From Gammaproteobacteria bacterium (GTDB taxonomy: Bacteria; Pseudomonadota; Gammaproteobacteria; UWMA-0217): 6,128 bases of DNA. Position numbers and translations under genes: made by a program. Below, one piece after another: positions 6,048 through 6,128 of the stretch (its first letter is position 1; each line of letters begins with the position of its first letter). The stretch lies in contig DRPO01000271.1 in assembly GCA_011330835.1 (NCBI GenBank), forward strand, positions 1-6,128, given 5' to 3'. The notes under the pieces are model-generated. The model was not told where the DNA came from, ran no database searches, and was given only the letters and a program-made list of their open reading frames with translations.

Positions 6048-6085
6048 GTCATTCCGGGCTGAGTGGAGCGAAGACCCGGAATCCA
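6048..6085 (+). repeat. Type B hairpin repeat, right copy 2
   Basis: This is the second right-hand type B module, 93 bp after the first, with arms at 6051-6058 and 6075-6082. It is identical in all 38 bases to the reverse complement of the left copy at 50-87. Confidence 0.85.
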
Positions 6086-6128
6086 GGTCGAGGCAATAGC
6101 GCCCTCGGGATTCGTTTTGCATCAAGGC
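6086..6128 (+). other. Right end of the window with a weak hairpin
   Basis: CGAGG (6089-6093) and CCTCG (6103-6107) can pair around a 9-base loop, and GGATTCGTTTTG follows. The stem is short and the T-run is brief and offset, so I do not call this a terminator. No gene is visible in the 43 bp. Confidence 0.25.

Larger units (their letters stand above)
5910..6085 (+). repeat. A-B-A-B tandem repeat array
   Basis: Two composite units, each A, a G-rich spacer and B, repeat with a period of 93-95 bp. The A-to-B spacers (19 and 17 bases) share GGGGAAAGTGTTCC, so the spacer was duplicated together with the hairpins. The B-to-A spacer is 12 bases here and 11 bases at the left end of the window. The outer ends alternate between TGGATTCC/GGAATCCA and GTCATTCC/GGAATGAC, which makes the composite itself roughly palindromic. 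It resembles a REP/BIME-type cluster. There is no transposase in the window. Confidence 0.8.

Noticed and set aside
5907..6125. Minus-strand open frame of 72 codons over the repeat array
   Set aside because: Its translation (FPRKRESS, HSRESGNP and similar) is the familiar spurious product of this hairpin repeat family, not a protein.

Overview
The window is GC-rich chromosomal DNA carrying a small surface-polysaccharide locus from a Gram-negative bacterium, most likely a beta- or gammaproteobacterium. The organism call rests on three things: Kdo and capsule-linker enzymes, close similarity of the epimerase to Pseudomonas-type WbpP, and a GGATTCCCGC/GCGGGAATGAC hairpin repeat that is widespread in those classes. 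The species cannot be named from the sequence.

Layout, left to right. Positions 13-87 hold two hairpin repeats (types A and B, minus orientation). Positions 167-3551 hold two minus-strand genes overlapping by 11 bp: kpsC (upstream, 3551-1488) and kpsS (1498-167). These are the two beta-Kdo transferase genes that build the poly-Kdo linker of ABC-transporter-dependent (group 2/3 type) capsules. A 249-bp gap (3552-3800) contains inverted repeats and probably the kpsC leader. Positions 3801-4835 hold a minus-strand UDP-GlcNAc/UDP-GlcNAcA C4-epimerase of the WbpP/TviC/VipB type. A 253-bp divergent spacer (4836-5088) contains a GC-rich dyad. Positions 5089-5853 hold a plus-strand CMP-Kdo synthetase (kdsB/kpsU type). 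Positions 5910-6085 hold an A-B-A-B tandem array of the same hairpin repeats, now in plus orientation.

The genes fit one pathway. The CMP-Kdo synthetase makes the donor sugar, KpsS and KpsC use it to build the Kdo linker on a phospholipid anchor, and the epimerase would supply UDP-GalNAc or UDP-GalNAcA for the polysaccharide chain. The export genes (kpsM, T, E, D) and chain-specific glycosyltransferases are not in this window.

I see no clearly undescribed enzyme system. The most interesting structure is non-coding. The same two hairpin modules lie just beyond the outermost stop codon on each side, in the same orientation relative to transcription and so inverted relative to each other, bracketing the four genes. 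The intergenic dyads and a C-terminal extension of KpsS are lesser points.
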